NCBI GenBank assembly: GCA_910587015.1
Contig: CAJUME010000006.1
Location: forward strand, 1-50,747
Reading direction: 5' to 3'
From: an uncultured Christensenella sp.
GTDB taxonomy: Bacteria > Bacillota > Clostridia > Christensenellales > Borkfalkiaceae
Length of the DNA: 50,747 bases
Shown: positions 50,722 to 50,747 of the stretch, one piece after another
Position numbering within the stretch: the first letter of the stretch is position 1
Layout of the letters: each line of letters starts with the position of its first letter
Notes under the pieces: generated by a model
Seen by the model: the letters and a program-made list of their open reading frames with translations, nothing else
Database searches by the model: none
Told to the model about the DNA's origin: nothing
Position numbers and translations under genes: made by a program

Positions 50722-50747
50722 ACCAAAATCCCCCGCTCGGGCGGGGG
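50722..50747 (-). terminator. Hairpin at the right window edge, possible leftward terminator
   Basis: CCCCCGC-TCGG-GCGGGGG (50730-50747) reads on the minus strand as a hairpin followed by ATTTTGG. It may end a leftward gene beyond the window, which cannot be confirmed here. A related AATCCCCCGCGGCGGAGG lies 40 bases to the left. Confidence 0.35.

Noticed and set aside
49404..50726. Leftward open frames with repeated KRGADSSDGRN-type sequences across the cassette region
   Set aside because: They are the complementary reading of the cassettes' conserved 3' parts, have no ribosome binding sites and do not resemble any protein; the sense-strand WLRSG...VRPAL frame explains the conservation.
1..50747. 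tRNA, rRNA or known riboswitch genes
   Set aside because: Reading both strands I saw no T-arm/acceptor combination, rRNA segment or riboswitch core I could support.

Overview
The window looks like chromosomal DNA of an anaerobic, spore-forming Clostridia-type Firmicute of moderate G+C, probably from a gut or similar polysaccharide-rich habitat. The evidence is a spoIIE sporulation gene, a rubrerythrin, Firmicutes-type gene order (plsX-rnc-smc-ftsY), a class II (Firmicutes-type) galT, and strong AGGAG ribosome binding sites. No rRNA, tRNA, CRISPR array or transposase gene was seen. The first ~127 bases do not fit the gene they are fused to and may be an assembly join.

Layout. (1) 1-6.3 kb: the 3' end of malQ, then a leftward block spoIIE, mnmG, dnaA. 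(2) 6.4-17.1 kb: a rightward housekeeping block recF, PHP phosphoesterase, VanW-type wall protein, plsX, rnc, smc, ftsY and two related small membrane proteins. recF diverges from dnaA, and dnaN and gyrB are absent from their usual place. (3) 17.2-18.1 kb, leftward: rubrerythrin, translationally coupled to a small Asn/Lys/Cys-rich gene that is interrupted by a +1 frame change. (4) 18.2-36.1 kb, rightward: a glycan-use region with two GH43 glycosidases, a 1,895-residue lipoprotein carrying an SGNH hydrolase domain, a LacI regulator, a sugar-binding lipoprotein, two ABC permeases, three membrane proteins (one YesL-like) and a divergent ABC ATPase. (5) 36.1-44.3 kb: an AraC regulator (leftward) facing a galactose operon galT-galK-galE-acetyltransferase-galM-GH2 beta-glycosidase. 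Together regions 4 and 5 could deacylate and trim an arabinose- or xylose-decorated, galactose-containing glycan outside the cell, import the oligosaccharides and feed galactose into the Leloir pathway. (6) 44.3-47.4 kb: a long MsmX/UgpC-type shared sugar ATPase (leftward), an orphan Phd/YefM antitoxin-like gene and a cytidylate-kinase-like gene.

(7) 47.4-50.7 kb holds the most unusual content: a diversity-generating retroelement (DGR). A DGR-type reverse transcriptase and an Avd-like four-helix protein are followed by four tandem, non-identical template-like cassettes of 133-137 bp. Each encodes, in one frame, the Asn-rich end of a formylglycine-enzyme/C-type-lectin-like variable domain (GGS...WLRSGN...VRPAL). 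The cassettes have no target gene around them, and three of the four have a TAG codon directly before the frame. Synonymous differences among them suggest selection on the encoded peptide even though they are not genes, which is what is expected of templates copied into remote target genes. A DGR with several tandem templates and no local target is the best candidate here for something not previously described.
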